43,915 nucleotides of DNA from an uncultured Clostridia bacterium (GTDB lineage Bacteria; Bacillota; Clostridia; TANB77; CAG-508), in assembly GCA_947594935.1 (NCBI GenBank), contig CANQEM010000010.1:1-43915 (forward strand), given 5' to 3'. A program made the translations under genes and the position numbers. The notes beneath the pieces were generated by a model, which saw only the letters and a program-made list of their open reading frames with translations, ran no database searches and was not told the origin of the DNA. Positions within the stretch are counted from its first letter, which is position 1. The number at the start of each line of letters is the position of its first letter. Below, piece after piece: positions 34,738-43,810 of this stretch.

Positions 34738-36313
34738 TTAAAGCTCTAAATCCTCATCATCAGTAGGTGTATCAAAAGAAACTCCTGCTTGATTTTTTAA
34801 TTTTGCCCTTGACTCAATGAAATTTGCATAAGATGAAAAATTTAATTTTGATTTTTTATTTAAATCTTTGACACTTGGTGTTTTTGAATATTTTCCGAAA
34901 ATATGAGTAAAAGCTGTTTCCGGTTCAAGCAAATATGTATCAGATTTACCGCTTTGGAAATGTTGTTGTTACAAAATATGTTGGCATTAAATCTAGAATA
35001 TCAACATCAGGGTTAGATTCTAGAATATTTACCAAAGTTGCTGTTGAATTATCAAGAGCCAAAGGATCTTCTTCATAAATTTGTTCTAATATAGGACTTG
35101 CCTTGTGTGTTTCAGCATTTTCTTGTTTATGTGCATCATGGTCGTAGTTGTATAAAATGTTAGCCAAAAATGTTCTAAGTTGCCCTTCTATTTTATATTT
35201 ATATTTTAAATTTAAAAGACAATTATGCAAAGCTTTGTAAGACTCAATATCTGTATCTTCATAAGTTTTTGGGTTTGCAATATAATCTTTTTCAATTAAA
35301 GTACGGAAATTATTTTCAGAGTTGAAAAGACTTAGTACAGGTTTCAAAGTGTTTAAAATTGCTTGTTCACAAGTTTTTTCATCATATTTCTTTAAAGCTA
35401 AATTATCTACAAGACGGCTTGTTAAGTTGATACTATCTCCTTCTGGTGTGATTACGAAATATGAATTCTTTTTTTCATCAAATGTGATTGAATCAATAGG
35501 GCAGGTATCGCCGTTTGGCAAAAGAATTGAATCTCCATATAGTTTTACCATTCCGTTTTCATCTCTTGAAGCAGTTTCTAAGCTTCTTTGAGAATATGAA
35601 ACAGAAGTAGGATATTCAAAATATTCAGGGTTATAAGGATATTCTTTTCCGTCTACATTTATTACATATATATAAGGAGCTTTTTCAACAACATCTTTTT
35701 TAGGGTCAAATTTAATTGAAGTTTGAATTGGATGAATTTCTCCATCTGAGATAATTCCAAATGAGCCATCTGGTAAAGTTATGAAATTTTGAATAGGATA
35801 TGTTACACTTTTAACAATAAAACTATATGCGAAAGTATCAGAAGTTCTAGAAATTCTTTTAATAAATAATTTTTTCTCATTATCTGATAAGTCATCAAAA
35901 ATCAATTTAAAACTTTTTTTAGTACCTAAGCCAGAAGCACTACATGCAATAATTTGCTGTTTTACTTCATTAAACTTTTTTTCTGATAACATACTTAAAT
36001 ATGTATTTATTGCTTCTTCTTGTCTCTTAGGGTCGAAATCTCCTTCACAGAAAATGTCTGAAATGCTTTCAGATAATTTTAGCAATTTTTTGTCAAGAAA
36101 ACTTTTCTTAGCTTTTAACCTAGCTGTGAAAGTCATATCCATATTAGGTAATTTATCATGAACATATTGGTGTAACGCAGAAAAGAGCTCTCTAAGCAAA
36201 GGTATACATTGTTCATAATCATTATACTCCTTAAAAAACATATTACAATCAATGTCAGGGTGTATTGAATGACATTGATTTTCAAATTTTTTCTCAATAA
36301 CAGAATAAGCCAT
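34738..36313 (-). CDS. uncharacterised protein needing one +1 frameshift at CGG-TAA
   Basis: Unknown function. In the zero frame the protein is 455 residues and ends K-R-stop (AAG CGG TAA, 34954-34946). Skipping the C of that CGG (complement of base 34951) continues as G-K-S-D-T-Y and stays open for 69 more codons to 34738. The result is 524 residues with a normal acidic end (DEDLEL) next to a terminator. The N-terminal third is helical and charged. The middle has repeated short segments of the type LPDGSFGIISDGEIHPI and LLPNGDTCPID, suggestive of beta repeats. The ATG at 36313 follows GGGAGG. There are no membrane segments. The extension has ordinary coding texture, which favours a real product over a chance open frame. 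Confidence 0.75.
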
Positions 36314-36336
36314 AATTCCGCCTCCCATCTATTTAT

Positions 36337-36365
36337 AGTATAACATATTTTGGAAAAAAGAGCAA
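36337..36365 (-). promoter_or_regulatory. sigma-A promoter of the minus-strand gene
   Basis: On the minus strand TTGCTC (36365-36360) and TATACT (36342-36337), 17-base spacer. It is divergent from, and three bases away from, the consensus promoter of the U32 gene. Confidence 0.65.
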
Positions 36366-36367
36366 AT

Positions 36368-36396
36368 TTGACAAGTTCCCAAAATGCTAATATAAT
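36368..36396 (+). promoter_or_regulatory. consensus sigma-A promoter for the U32 gene
   Basis: TTGACA at 36368-36373 and TATAAT at 36391-36396, 17-base spacer. Confidence 0.85.
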
Positions 36397-36439
36397 ATAG
36401 TAGAAAGTTTAATTTACAACTAGAAAGGAATGTGAAAAA

Positions 36440-37672
36440 ATGAAAAAGCCAGAACTACTAGCCCCAGCTGGTTCTTATGAAAAGGCAAAAACTGCATTTT
36501 TATATGGCGCAGATGCCATTTATTGCGGAACATCATCTCTATCACTTAGAACAAGGGCGGATATGGAAAATGAAGATTTAGTTCAAACAATAAAATATGC
36601 ACATGAAATTGGCAAGAAAGTTTATGTTACAATAAATATTTTTGCTTTTGATGATAAATATGAAGAAATAATTGAAATGGCAAAAACATTAGAAGAAATA
36701 AAGCCAGATGCGGTGATTGTTGCAGATGGCGGAATTGTAGAAATAATGAAACAATATGCGCCATCAATTCCAATACATATTAGTACACAAGCAAATATTG
36801 TAAGTTTAAATTCTGCAAATTTCTGGTATAAAAATGGTGCTAAAAGAATGATATTAGCACGTGAATTAAGTAAAGAGCAAATAAAACACATTGTAGAAAA
36901 CAAGCCAAAAGACATGGAAACAGAAATATTTGTGCATGGTGCAATTTGTTTTTCATATTCTGGTAGATGTTTCCTAAGTGATTTTTTGTCAAAAAGAAGT
37001 GCAAATTTAGGAGATTGCAGTCAAAGTTGTAGGTGGTCATACAATTTATATGCCGAAGAAAAAAACACCCCAGGTGAAATGATGCCAATCGAAGAAAACG
37101 AATATGGAACAAGTATTTTTTCATCAAAAGATTTATGCTTAGTTAAGGAATTGCCAGAAATCATCAATATGGGAATAGATAGTTTAAAAATAGAGGGAAG
37201 GCTAAAAACAGAATATTACATAGCAAGTATTGTAAGTTGTTATAGGGCAGCAATTGACGACTATATGAAAGATAGCAAAAATTTTGATGGCGAAAAATAC
37301 TTGCAAGAGTTGAATAAAGTTAGAACAAGAGGGCTAACAACTTTCTACTTTAATGATAGAACAAATCAAGATATACAAGAATATGGTGGAAGGCAATATA
37401 ATGAGCAATATGAATTTGGAGGAAAGGTAATAAAATATACCCCAGAAAAAACAACAATTGAAATCAGAAATAAATTACAAGTTGGAGACACATTAGAATT
37501 ACTAATACCAAGTAAACTAGAACCATCTATTTTTAAAATAGATGAATTATGGGATATAGAAACAGATGAACCTATTGAAGCAGTTAGCCCAGGGGTTAAA
37601 GGACAACAAGTAAAGATACATATTCCAGAATATTGTGAAGAAGGATGGATAATAAGAAGAAAAAAACAGTAG
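36440..37672 (+). CDS. trhP: peptidase U32-family protein, probable tRNA U34 hydroxylation protein (TrhP-like)
   Basis: A 410-residue U32-family protein. Members such as E. coli YegQ (TrhP) and B. subtilis YrrN/YrrO form 5-hydroxyuridine at tRNA position 34 from prephenate. The start KPELLAPAGSYEKAKTAFLYGADAIYCG is typical. The U32 signature lies near residues 164-200, with FVHGAICFSYSGRCFLSDF, ANLGDCSQSCRWSY and conserved Cys. A C-terminal beta domain follows. The linked trmR would methylate its product. Older annotations call such genes collagenase or peptidase. An AGAAAGGA SD precedes the ATG. Confidence 0.88.
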   Translation: MKKPELLAPAGSYEKAKTAFLYGADAIYCGTSSLSLRTRADMENEDLVQTIKYAHEIGKKVYVTINIFAFDDKYEEIIEMAKTLEEIKPDAVIVADGGIVEIMKQYAPSIPIHISTQANIVSLNSANFWYKNGAKRMILARELSKEQIKHIVENKPKDMETEIFVHGAICFSYSGRCFLSDFLSKRSANLGDCSQSCRWSYNLYAEEKNTPGEMMPIEENEYGTSIFSSKDLCLVKELPEIINMGIDSLKIEGRLKTEYYIASIVSCYRAAIDDYMKDSKNFDGEKYLQELNKVRTRGLTTFYFNDRTNQDIQEYGGRQYNEQYEFGGKVIKYTPEKTTIEIRNKLQVGDTLELLIPSKLEPSIFKIDELWDIETDEPIEAVSPGVKGQQVKIHIPEYCEEGWIIRRKKQ

Positions 37673-37689
37673 AAAATAGCTACTGTTTT
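37663..37689. terminator. bidirectional terminator between the U32 gene and sigK
   Basis: AAAACAGTAG (37663-37672) pairs with CTACTGTTTT (37680-37689). The arms overlap the stop codon regions of the two convergent genes. Confidence 0.82.
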
Positions 37690-38372
37690 ATTTCTTTTGC
37701 AAGTTTACCAATTGCTTTTGTTTCTATTCTTGACACATAAGAACGTGAAATGCCCATTATTTCAGCTATTTCATGTTGAGTTTTTGGTTTATGACCATCT
37801 AAACCAAAGCGAAGTTCAATTATAGTCTTTTCCCTGTCTTTCAAAACCGATTTTATTTTTTCATAGAGTAATTTAATTTTTAACTTTAAATCAACTTCAT
37901 CTTCAATATTTCTCTCATCATTTTCTAAAACTTCTTGAAGTGTAACAACATTGTCATCTTTATCTTTGCCGATAGGCTCGTTTAAAGGAACTTCGGCTCC
38001 AAGTTTTTTAATAGACCTTAAATACATCAATATTTCATTATCTATACAACGTGATACATAAGTACTTAATTTACTGCCTTTTTCAAGTTTGTAGCTGTTT
38101 ATACCTTTTATTAAACCAATTGAACCAATAGAAATCAAATCTTCTTGGTCAACATTAGTAGAAGCGTATTTTTTTGCAACATGTGCTACTAAACGCAAAT
38201 TTCTTTCTATTAAAATGTTTCTAGCTTCTTCATTTCCGTTTGCCATTTCTTGTAAAAATTTATGTTCTTCTTCTTGCGAAAGCGGATCTGGAAAAAGATT
38301 ACCACTTTGAATATATCCAACAACAAAGACCGTAGACTTTATAAAACTGGCTATTGATAATAGAGAAAACAT
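37680..38372 (-). CDS. sigK: RNA polymerase sporulation sigma factor SigK
   Basis: Mother-cell late sporulation sigma factor. The 230-residue protein starts with a hydrophobic pro-region (SLLSIASFIKSTVFVVGYIQ), like the B. subtilis pro-sequence removed by SpoIVFB. NLFPDPLSQEEE, region 2 (ARNILIERNLRLVAHVAKKY, EDLISIGSIGLIKGI) and region 4 with the helix-turn-helix TQHEIAEIMGISRSYVSRIE follow. The gene is continuous, with no skin-type insertion. ATG 38372 is set by GGAGGTG upstream; the frame is open further 5' but has no SD. SigE is the closest alternative, but it lacks this N-terminal pattern. Confidence 0.88.
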   Translation of the reverse strand: MFSLLSIASFIKSTVFVVGYIQSGNLFPDPLSQEEEHKFLQEMANGNEEARNILIERNLRLVAHVAKKYASTNVDQEDLISIGSIGLIKGINSYKLEKGSKLSTYVSRCIDNEILMYLRSIKKLGAEVPLNEPIGKDKDDNVVTLQEVLENDERNIEDEVDLKLKIKLLYEKIKSVLKDREKTIIELRFGLDGHKPKTQHEIAEIMGISRSYVSRIETKAIGKLAKEIKQ

Positions 38373-38401
38373 AAATGCACCTCCAATTTCTTTATAACAA
38401 A

Positions 38402-38427
38402 AGTATATGTTTTCAAAAATGAAAAGT
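38402..38427 (-). promoter_or_regulatory. possible sigma-K/sigma-E type promoter of sigK
   Basis: On the minus strand AC (38427-38426), 16 bases, CATATACT (38409-38402). It resembles the sigma-K pattern AC-N16/17-CATANNNTA and the sigma-E -10 CATACAMT. The match is short. Confidence 0.35.
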
Positions 38428-38643
38428 GCATGGACCACGGTAGAAACTATATCAATCATATATTATATGTTTATTGATTAGTAAAGTAAAAGACGATTTT
38501 TCCTCAAAAACTGTCTTTTTTTATTTTTATTTATCAAAAAAAGGTACACATAAATCAGATTAAAAAATGGAAATAATTGTAGAAAACATAAAATCTAAAT
38601 CGAAATGTGCATAAATATAGAAAAATAATAGTACATTTTTCAG

Positions 38644-38687
38644 TTATCCCCAGAGTTATCCACAGTATCCACAACTAATTTTCCACA
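38644..38687 (+). repeat. tandem DnaA-box cluster (four boxes, same orientation)
   Basis: TTATCCCCA (38644-38652), TTATCCACA (38656-38664), GTATCCACA (38665-38673) and TTTTCCACA (38679-38687). The second is the perfect DnaA-box consensus TTATNCACA; the others differ from it by one base. All face the same way within 44 bases. Confidence 0.78.
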
Positions 38688-38770
38688 AAAAAACAAAATA
38701 AACGCAACCAAAAAAGGAAACATAATACAGAAAAATAAATAAAATATATTGAAAAGGAAGGTGATAAAAA

Positions 38771-39088
38771 ATGCTTAGAAAGTGGATAAAATCAGTAAAA
38801 TATAGGCTTGAAAAAGATATTGATGAAGCAAAAATGAAAGAACTTGTGGAAAGTGGAGCAATATTAGTTGATGTACGAAGTCCACAAGAATATCAAGAAG
38901 GACATTTCTATGGAGCAATTTGCATGCCTTCTTATGAAATCCAAGTTGCCTTTCCAAGGAAGTTCCCAAATAAAGATAAAAAAGCAGTTTTGTATTGCAG
39001 TAGTGGAATAAGAAGTAAACAAGCTCAAAAAAAATTGGAAAAACTTGGATATAAAAATATTTATAATTTGTGCAAACCTTCTATATAA
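38771..39088 (+). CDS. rhodanese-domain protein
   Basis: A 105-residue single-domain rhodanese (sulfurtransferase fold). LVDVRSPQEYQEGH at 32-45 and the active loop CSSGIRS at 76-82 with nucleophile Cys76 are clear. AQKKLEKLGYKNIYNL follows. The last helix usually found after that point is very short (CKPSI). It may carry persulfide sulfur; the partner is unknown. AAGGAAGGTGAT precedes the ATG. It is divergent from sigK and followed by the lepA promoter. Confidence 0.85.
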   Translation: MLRKWIKSVKYRLEKDIDEAKMKELVESGAILVDVRSPQEYQEGHFYGAICMPSYEIQVAFPRKFPNKDKKAVLYCSSGIRSKQAQKKLEKLGYKNIYNLCKPSI

Positions 39089-39098
39089 ATTAAAAATA

Positions 39099-39127
39099 TT
39101 GCTTTTTATAAAAAGCTATGATAAAAT
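39099..39127 (+). promoter_or_regulatory. probable sigma-A promoter for lepA
   Basis: TTGCTT at 39099-39104 and TAAAAT at 39122-39127, 17-base spacer. Confidence 0.5.
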
Positions 39128-39168
39128 GTTAGCAATATAGTTTATTATGCGGAAAGGAATGTAAATAA

Positions 39169-40983
39169 ATGCAAGATGACGAACAATCACGTATTCGAAA
39201 TTTTAGTATAATTGCTCACATAGATCATGGTAAATCAACCTTGGCAGATAGATTGATTGAAATGACAGGGGTTCTTTCAAAACGCGAGATGGAAAATCAA
39301 GTTTTAGACAATATGGAAATTGAAAAAGAACGTGGAATTACAATAAAATCACAAGCTGTAAGGATGAAATATAAAGCAAAAGACGGGCAGGAATATACTT
39401 TTAATTTGATTGACACACCAGGGCATGTAGATTTCAACTATGAAGTTTCAAAAAGTTTAGCTGCATGTGACGGGGCAATTTTAGTGGTAGATAGTAGCCA
39501 AGGCGTAGAAGCTCAAACTTTGGCAAATGTCTATTTAGCAATTGACAACGACTTAGAAGTTCTTCCTGTTATAAATAAAGTGGACTTGCCTAATGCAAGA
39601 CCAGATGAAGTAAAGAAGGAAATTGAAGATATTATTGGAATACCAGCAATGAATGCACCATGTATATCAGCAAAATCAGGTTTAAATGTTGATGAAGTAT
39701 TAGAGAGAATTGTAACAGATTTACCTGCTCCAAAAGGTGATGCAAATGCAAATGCCAAATGCTTGATTTTTGATTCTTATTACGATAATTACAAAGGTGC
39801 AGTTGCTTATGTAAGAGTTGTAGATGGAACAATCAAAGTTGGTGACCAAATTATTCTTATGGCAACGAAAAAAGAATATACTGTTGCAGAAGTTGGCTAC
39901 TTTGTACCAGGTTCATATATGCCAACTGAAAAAATCTCAGCAGGTGAAGTAGGCTATATTGCAGCAAGTGTTAAGAATTTATCAGATATTCATGTTGGAG
40001 ATACAGTTACATTAAAAGAACATCCAGCAGATGAACCTTTAAAAGGTTACAAACAAGTAACCCCTATGGTTTATTGTGGCTTATATCCAGTTGATGGTAG
40101 TGATTATGAAAATCTTAAAATCGCATTGGAAAAACTTCAATTAAATGATGCAGCACTTGTCTATGAACCAGAAAATTCAGCTGCTTTGGGCTTTGGCTTT
40201 CGTTGTGGCTTTTTAGGGTTGTTACATTTAGAAATAATAGAAGAAAGATTAGATAGAGAATTTGATTTAGGGCTAATTACAACAGCTCCATCTGTTATTT
40301 ATAAAGTATATAAAACAACAGGCGAAGTTTTGGAAATATACAACCCAGCAGAGCTTCCTACACCACAAGAGATTTCATACATGGAAGAACCTTTTGTAAC
40401 TGCAAGTATCTTTTTACCAAAAGAATATGTTGGAAATGTAATGGATATTTGCCAAAAGCGTAGAGGTATATATATTGATATGCAGTATTTAGATGAAAAC
40501 AGAGTTACTCTTATTTATGAAATGCCTTTAAACGAAATTATATATGACTTCTTTGACAATTTAAAATCAAAAACAAAAGGATATGCGTCTTTTGACTATG
40601 AATTTAAGGAATATAGAAGGTCTGATTTAGTTAAATTAGATATTTATATCAATAATGAACAAGTTGATGCGCTTAGCTTTATACTACATAAAGATAGAAG
40701 CTATGAGCGTGGCAAAAAAATGGTAGAAAAATTAAAAGAAGAGATACCAAGAAAATTGTTTAAGATTCCAATACAAGCAGCTGTTGGTGGAAAAATTATT
40801 GCAAGAGAAACAATTTCAGCAATGAGGAAAGATGTACTTGCAAAATGCTATGGTGGGGATGTTACAAGAAAGAAAAAATTATTAGAAAAGCAAAAACGTG
40901 GCAAGAAAAAAATGCGTGAAATTGGCAGTGTGGAAGTGCCACAAGAAGCATTTTTATCAGTACTTAAATTAGATGATGATTAA
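39169..40983 (+). CDS. lepA: elongation factor 4 (LepA)
   Basis: LepA/EF4 is a ribosome-bound GTPase that can back-translocate or assist initiation and 30S biogenesis. The 604-residue protein has G1 [22 protein letters not shown]3 [16 protein letters not shown] and G4 NKVDLPNA. The C-terminal LepA-specific domain includes the basic end with [33 protein letters not shown] precedes the ATG. rlmB follows after 13 bases. Its common neighbour hemW lies about 30 kb away. Confidence 0.96.
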   Translation: MQDDEQSRIRNFSIIAHIDHGKSTLADRLIEMTGVLSKREMENQVLDNMEIEKERGITIKSQAVRMKYKAKDGQEYTFNLIDTPGHVDFNYEVSKSLAACDGAILVVDSSQGVEAQTLANVYLAIDNDLEVLPVINKVDLPNARPDEVKKEIEDIIGIPAMNAPCISAKSGLNVDEVLERIVTDLPAPKGDANANAKCLIFDSYYDNYKGAVAYVRVVDGTIKVGDQIILMATKKEYTVAEVGYFVPGSYMPTEKISAGEVGYIAASVKNLSDIHVGDTVTLKEHPADEPLKGYKQVTPMVYCGLYPVDGSDYENLKIALEKLQLNDAALVYEPENSAALGFGFRCGFLGLLHLEIIEERLDREFDLGLITTAPSVIYKVYKTTGEVLEIYNPAELPTPQEISYMEEPFVTASIFLPKEYVGNVMDICQKRRGIYIDMQYLDENRVTLIYEMPLNEIIYDFFDNLKSKTKGYASFDYEFKEYRRSDLVKLDIYINNEQVDALSFILHKDRSYERGKKMVEKLKEEIPRKLFKIPIQAAVGGKIIARETISAMRKDVLAKCYGGDVTRKKKLLEKQKRGKKKMREIGSVEVPQEAFLSVLKLDDD

Positions 40984-40996
40984 AAGGAGAAATGAA

Positions 40997-41743
40997 ATGC
41001 AGGAATATCAAGATCAAATTGAAGGAAGAAATTCAGTTTTAGAACTATTAGAAAGTGGTAAAGACATAAACAAGATATTTATTACTAAGGGGGAAAAGCA
41101 TGGTTCTATTCATCAAATAATTGCAAAGGCAAAAGAAAGAAAAATCATAATTGTTGAAAAAGATAAAAGGCAAATGCAGGAAATGGCTCAAACTGAAAAT
41201 TACCAAGGAGTTATTGCAATTGTACCACCTTTTGACTATTGTGAAATTGAAGATATTTTAGAATATGGAAAACAAAAAAATGAAGATGCTTTTATTTTAA
41301 TATTAGATGGAATTGAAGATCCTCATAATTTAGGTTCAATTATTAGAACAGCAGAAACTGCTGGAATACATGGAATTATAATTCCAAAAAGAAGAGCTAC
41401 ATCAGTAAACAGCACAGTTAATAAAGTTTCAGCAGGAGCTACTCAGTATATGAAAATTGCAAGAGTTAATAATATCACAGATGCAATAAATAAGCTTAAA
41501 GAAAATGGCGTATGGATATGTGGCACAGATGGTTCCGCAAAAGAGGATTACACTAAACAAGATTTAAAAGGTCCTCTTGCTATTGTTATAGGAAGTGAAG
41601 GACAAGGCATGGGAGATAGAGTAAAAAATAATTGCGATTTCTTAGTAAAAATTCCTATGAAGGGCAAAATTACTTCTTTAAATGCTTCTGTATCTGCTGG
41701 AATTGTAATATATGAAGCGGTTAAACAACGTGCAAATAATTAA
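40997..41743 (+). CDS. rlmB: 23S rRNA 2'-O-methyltransferase RlmB-like (SpoU family)
   Basis: A 248-residue SPOUT methyltransferase. The N-terminal substrate-binding domain (EGRNSVLELLESGKDINKIFI) and the C-terminal knotted SAM domain are complete. The domain marks are LDGIEDPHNLGSIIRTAE, IVIGSEGQGM and the closing IPMKGKITSLNASVSAGIVIYEA. RlmB methylates G2251 of 23S rRNA; TrmH-like paralogues act on other rRNA or tRNA positions, so the exact target is not certain. ATG 40997 is chosen because AAAGGAG sits seven bases upstream; the frame is open into lepA without a better start. Confidence 0.9.
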   Translation: MQEYQDQIEGRNSVLELLESGKDINKIFITKGEKHGSIHQIIAKAKERKIIIVEKDKRQMQEMAQTENYQGVIAIVPPFDYCEIEDILEYGKQKNEDAFILILDGIEDPHNLGSIIRTAETAGIHGIIIPKRRATSVNSTVNKVSAGATQYMKIARVNNITDAINKLKENGVWICGTDGSAKEDYTKQDLKGPLAIVIGSEGQGMGDRVKNNCDFLVKIPMKGKITSLNASVSAGIVIYEAVKQRANN

Positions 41744-41757
41744 ATTTTATTTTACTA

Positions 41758-41786
41758 TTGAATAAAAAAAGAAAAAACGTTATAAT
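41758..41786 (+). promoter_or_regulatory. sigma-A promoter for the 41818 gene
   Basis: TTGAAT at 41758-41763 and TATAAT at 41781-41786, 17-base spacer. Confidence 0.7.
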
Positions 41787-41817
41787 AGAAATATACAAAG
41801 GAAAGGGTGGATAAAAT

Positions 41818-43665
41818 ATGATAGCGAGAAAGAAAAAGATGACACTTATAATTGTTTTAAGTGTAGTAGCAGTACTAATAGTTATTGGAATTTTAATTGC
41901 TTTATATTTAACAACAGATTTTTTAAAACCAACAGATAAACTATTTGCAAAATACATTTTGCAAAATGTTAGCATGATTGATGAAAGTGCTAGGCAAGAG
42001 CCAACAGAGCTTCAAAAAACTTTACAAACAGAAAAACTTGAAACAAATTTAAAAGCTAAGCTATCATATACAGACGATGAAGGCAAAAGCGATAATAGTA
42101 TTAACAATGCAGAACTTGACATATCTAGCAAAATAGATGAACAAGCAAATTATGATTATAAAGATATAAGAATTGCTTATGAAAATGAAAATATAGCAAG
42201 AATGGAATATTTAAAAGATAATGACAGATATGGAATTAGGTTAGATAAAATTGTACAGTTTGTTTCAGCTACAAATCAAAACTTAGATGAGTTAGAATTA
42301 AAAACTGGAATTGCAAAAAAAGATTTAGAATTTCTAACATATATTTTTAAACCTATGACATTATCACAGTTTATTTCATTTACATCTAGCGAAACAGAAG
42401 TACTTTCTAGTACATATCTTGGAATAATACAACAAAAAACAGAAAAGGCACAATACAAAAAAACAAGTCAAACAATTCAAGTAAATGGAACTACATATCC
42501 AACAACTGCTTTTTCAATTAAAATGACACAAGAACAATTAAATGATTTAATCATTTCAATTTTAGAGAGAATTGAAAAAGATCAAATTTTATTGGGTAAA
42601 TTAGATAGCCTAGAAAAAGAGTTAGAGAAGTATTATTTATATGAAGGAAAAGAAGATAATGCGTTAAGAAACACAGTTATCAAGCTAATTGACGATGAAA
42701 TACAAGAAATCAAAAATCATAATATAGGTAAAGAAGAAACAGAAATAACCGTATATGTGTATAAAGGTCAAACAATTAGCACTTTATTAAGAACACCAGA
42801 CGAATCAATTAGTTTAGACATTAGCAATGGAACTTTCTATATTGAATATATGCAGAATTTAGATAATAGTGTTGTAACAGATAGTGTTACAATAACACGC
42901 AATGTAGAGCCTACCGCACAAAATGTAAATGTTCAATATATTAAAGCCAAAGATAATGAAGCAGAGAAAGGCTTACAATTTACAATCAATCAAAGTATGC
43001 AGGGAAATCAAATTCAAAATTCATATTCAGCTACATATAGTGTTGGAAAAAACACTGCAAAATTGGAAGCTACCCAATATATTGATATTGTAAAAGATTT
43101 TGAAGATAAGGTAGAATTTGCAGATGCAAATATGAATTTAGAAGAATATGAACAAGCTGATGTTCAAACAATTATTGGGTATTTGAAAAACAATGCAAAT
43201 GACCAAATTAAAACAGTTTTAGAACATGTAACATTAGATGATATAAATGCAATGCTTAAAAAACTAAATATCTTGAAGGAAAACGAGCTAACATTTATAG
43301 AAGAACCAAGTGAAGAAAATGTAACAGATGTTGAAAGAACAAGATTTAATTCAAAATTATCATTCTTTATAGGAAAAGAAGTTAGCAAAGATACAATTTC
43401 ACAATTAGTTGAAAATGCGAAAGATTGTATCGCTGATGCACAATTAACATTTGAAGATATTGAAAATTCTGACAAAAAGAGATTGCGTGGAATTATAATT
43501 GATATAAGAAGAAATACAAGTAATGAAGAAAAAATTCAAGAAATCAATACAGCATTGTTAGAAGAAACTCAAAATGTAAGTTACACAGTATCAATGTCAT
43601 CTGATGAAACTACAAAACTAATAAATCAAGTTACAATTGTTGCAAATGAAGATAGCAGACGTTAA
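41818..43665 (+). CDS. large membrane-anchored protein of unknown function
   Basis: A 615-residue protein with a short basic N-terminus, one membrane helix (about 9-31) and a very long extracytoplasmic part without cysteines that I could see. The outer part is rich in Thr, Asn, Gln, Glu and Ile. It contains several segments resembling repeated alpha/beta lobes, such as LSYTDDEGKSDNSINNAELD and the central VYVYKGQTISTLLRTPD. A final region of helical Asp/Glu-rich segments ends VTIVANEDSRR. It may be a surface or spore-coat-zone protein; no family is recognised. It has its own promoter, an AAAGGGTGG SD and a strong terminator. Confidence 0.68.
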   Translation: MIARKKKMTLIIVLSVVAVLIVIGILIALYLTTDFLKPTDKLFAKYILQNVSMIDESARQEPTELQKTLQTEKLETNLKAKLSYTDDEGKSDNSINNAELDISSKIDEQANYDYKDIRIAYENENIARMEYLKDNDRYGIRLDKIVQFVSATNQNLDELELKTGIAKKDLEFLTYIFKPMTLSQFISFTSSETEVLSSTYLGIIQQKTEKAQYKKTSQTIQVNGTTYPTTAFSIKMTQEQLNDLIISILERIEKDQILLGKLDSLEKELEKYYLYEGKEDNALRNTVIKLIDDEIQEIKNHNIGKEETEITVYVYKGQTISTLLRTPDESISLDISNGTFYIEYMQNLDNSVVTDSVTITRNVEPTAQNVNVQYIKAKDNEAEKGLQFTINQSMQGNQIQNSYSATYSVGKNTAKLEATQYIDIVKDFEDKVEFADANMNLEEYEQADVQTIIGYLKNNANDQIKTVLEHVTLDDINAMLKKLNILKENELTFIEEPSEENVTDVERTRFNSKLSFFIGKEVSKDTISQLVENAKDCIADAQLTFEDIENSDKKRLRGIIIDIRRNTSNEEKIQEINTALLEETQNVSYTVSMSSDETTKLINQVTIVANEDSRR

Positions 43666-43687
43666 AAAATAATTTAAATAAAGCTTG

Positions 43688-43726
43688 AAAAGCAGTCTAA
43701 TCAGTATGTTTCAGACTGCTTTTCTT
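43688..43726 (+). terminator. intrinsic terminator after the 41818 gene
   Basis: AAAAGCAGTCT (43688-43698) pairs exactly with AGACTGCTTTT (43713-43723). Confidence 0.88.
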
Positions 43727-43775
43727 GATGGCTATATTTTAGTAAAAAAATATAAAAATTTTTTTGAAAAAAGTA

Positions 43776-43804
43776 TTGACAAAGGAAAAAAAACAAAGTA
43801 TAAT
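43776..43804 (+). promoter_or_regulatory. perfect consensus promoter, probably of an rRNA operon
   Basis: TTGACA at 43776-43781 and TATAAT at 43799-43804 with exactly 17 bases between. No SD or ORF follows within the window. Confidence 0.8.
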
Positions 43805-43810
43805 ATAAGA

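Larger units (their letters stand above)
38373..38770. other. 398-bp intergenic region with DnaA boxes and a sporulation-type promoter
   Basis: This gene-free stretch between the divergent sigK and rhodanese genes is very AT-rich. It holds the possible sigK promoter (38402-38427), an A/T-run segment and a cluster of DnaA boxes (38644-38687). The SD AAAAGGAAGGTGAT of the rhodanese gene lies at its right end. No further gene is seen; the longest ATG ORFs are tiny and lack an SD. Confidence 0.6.

Noticed and set aside
34738..34932. A separate 64-residue gene on the minus strand
   Set aside because: It has no SD or proper start and is exactly the +1 continuation of the upstream gene across CGG-TAA.
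34946..36313. RelA/SpoT-like synthetase domain in the unknown minus-strand protein
   Set aside because: A short segment near residue 60 (MTFTARLKAKKSFLDKK) looked similar, but no catalytic synthetase or hydrolase motif could be found.
38373..38770. oriC
   Set aside because: DnaA boxes and AT-rich DNA are present, but dnaA, dnaN, rpmH or similar markers are absent, and gene orientation does not diverge from this point.
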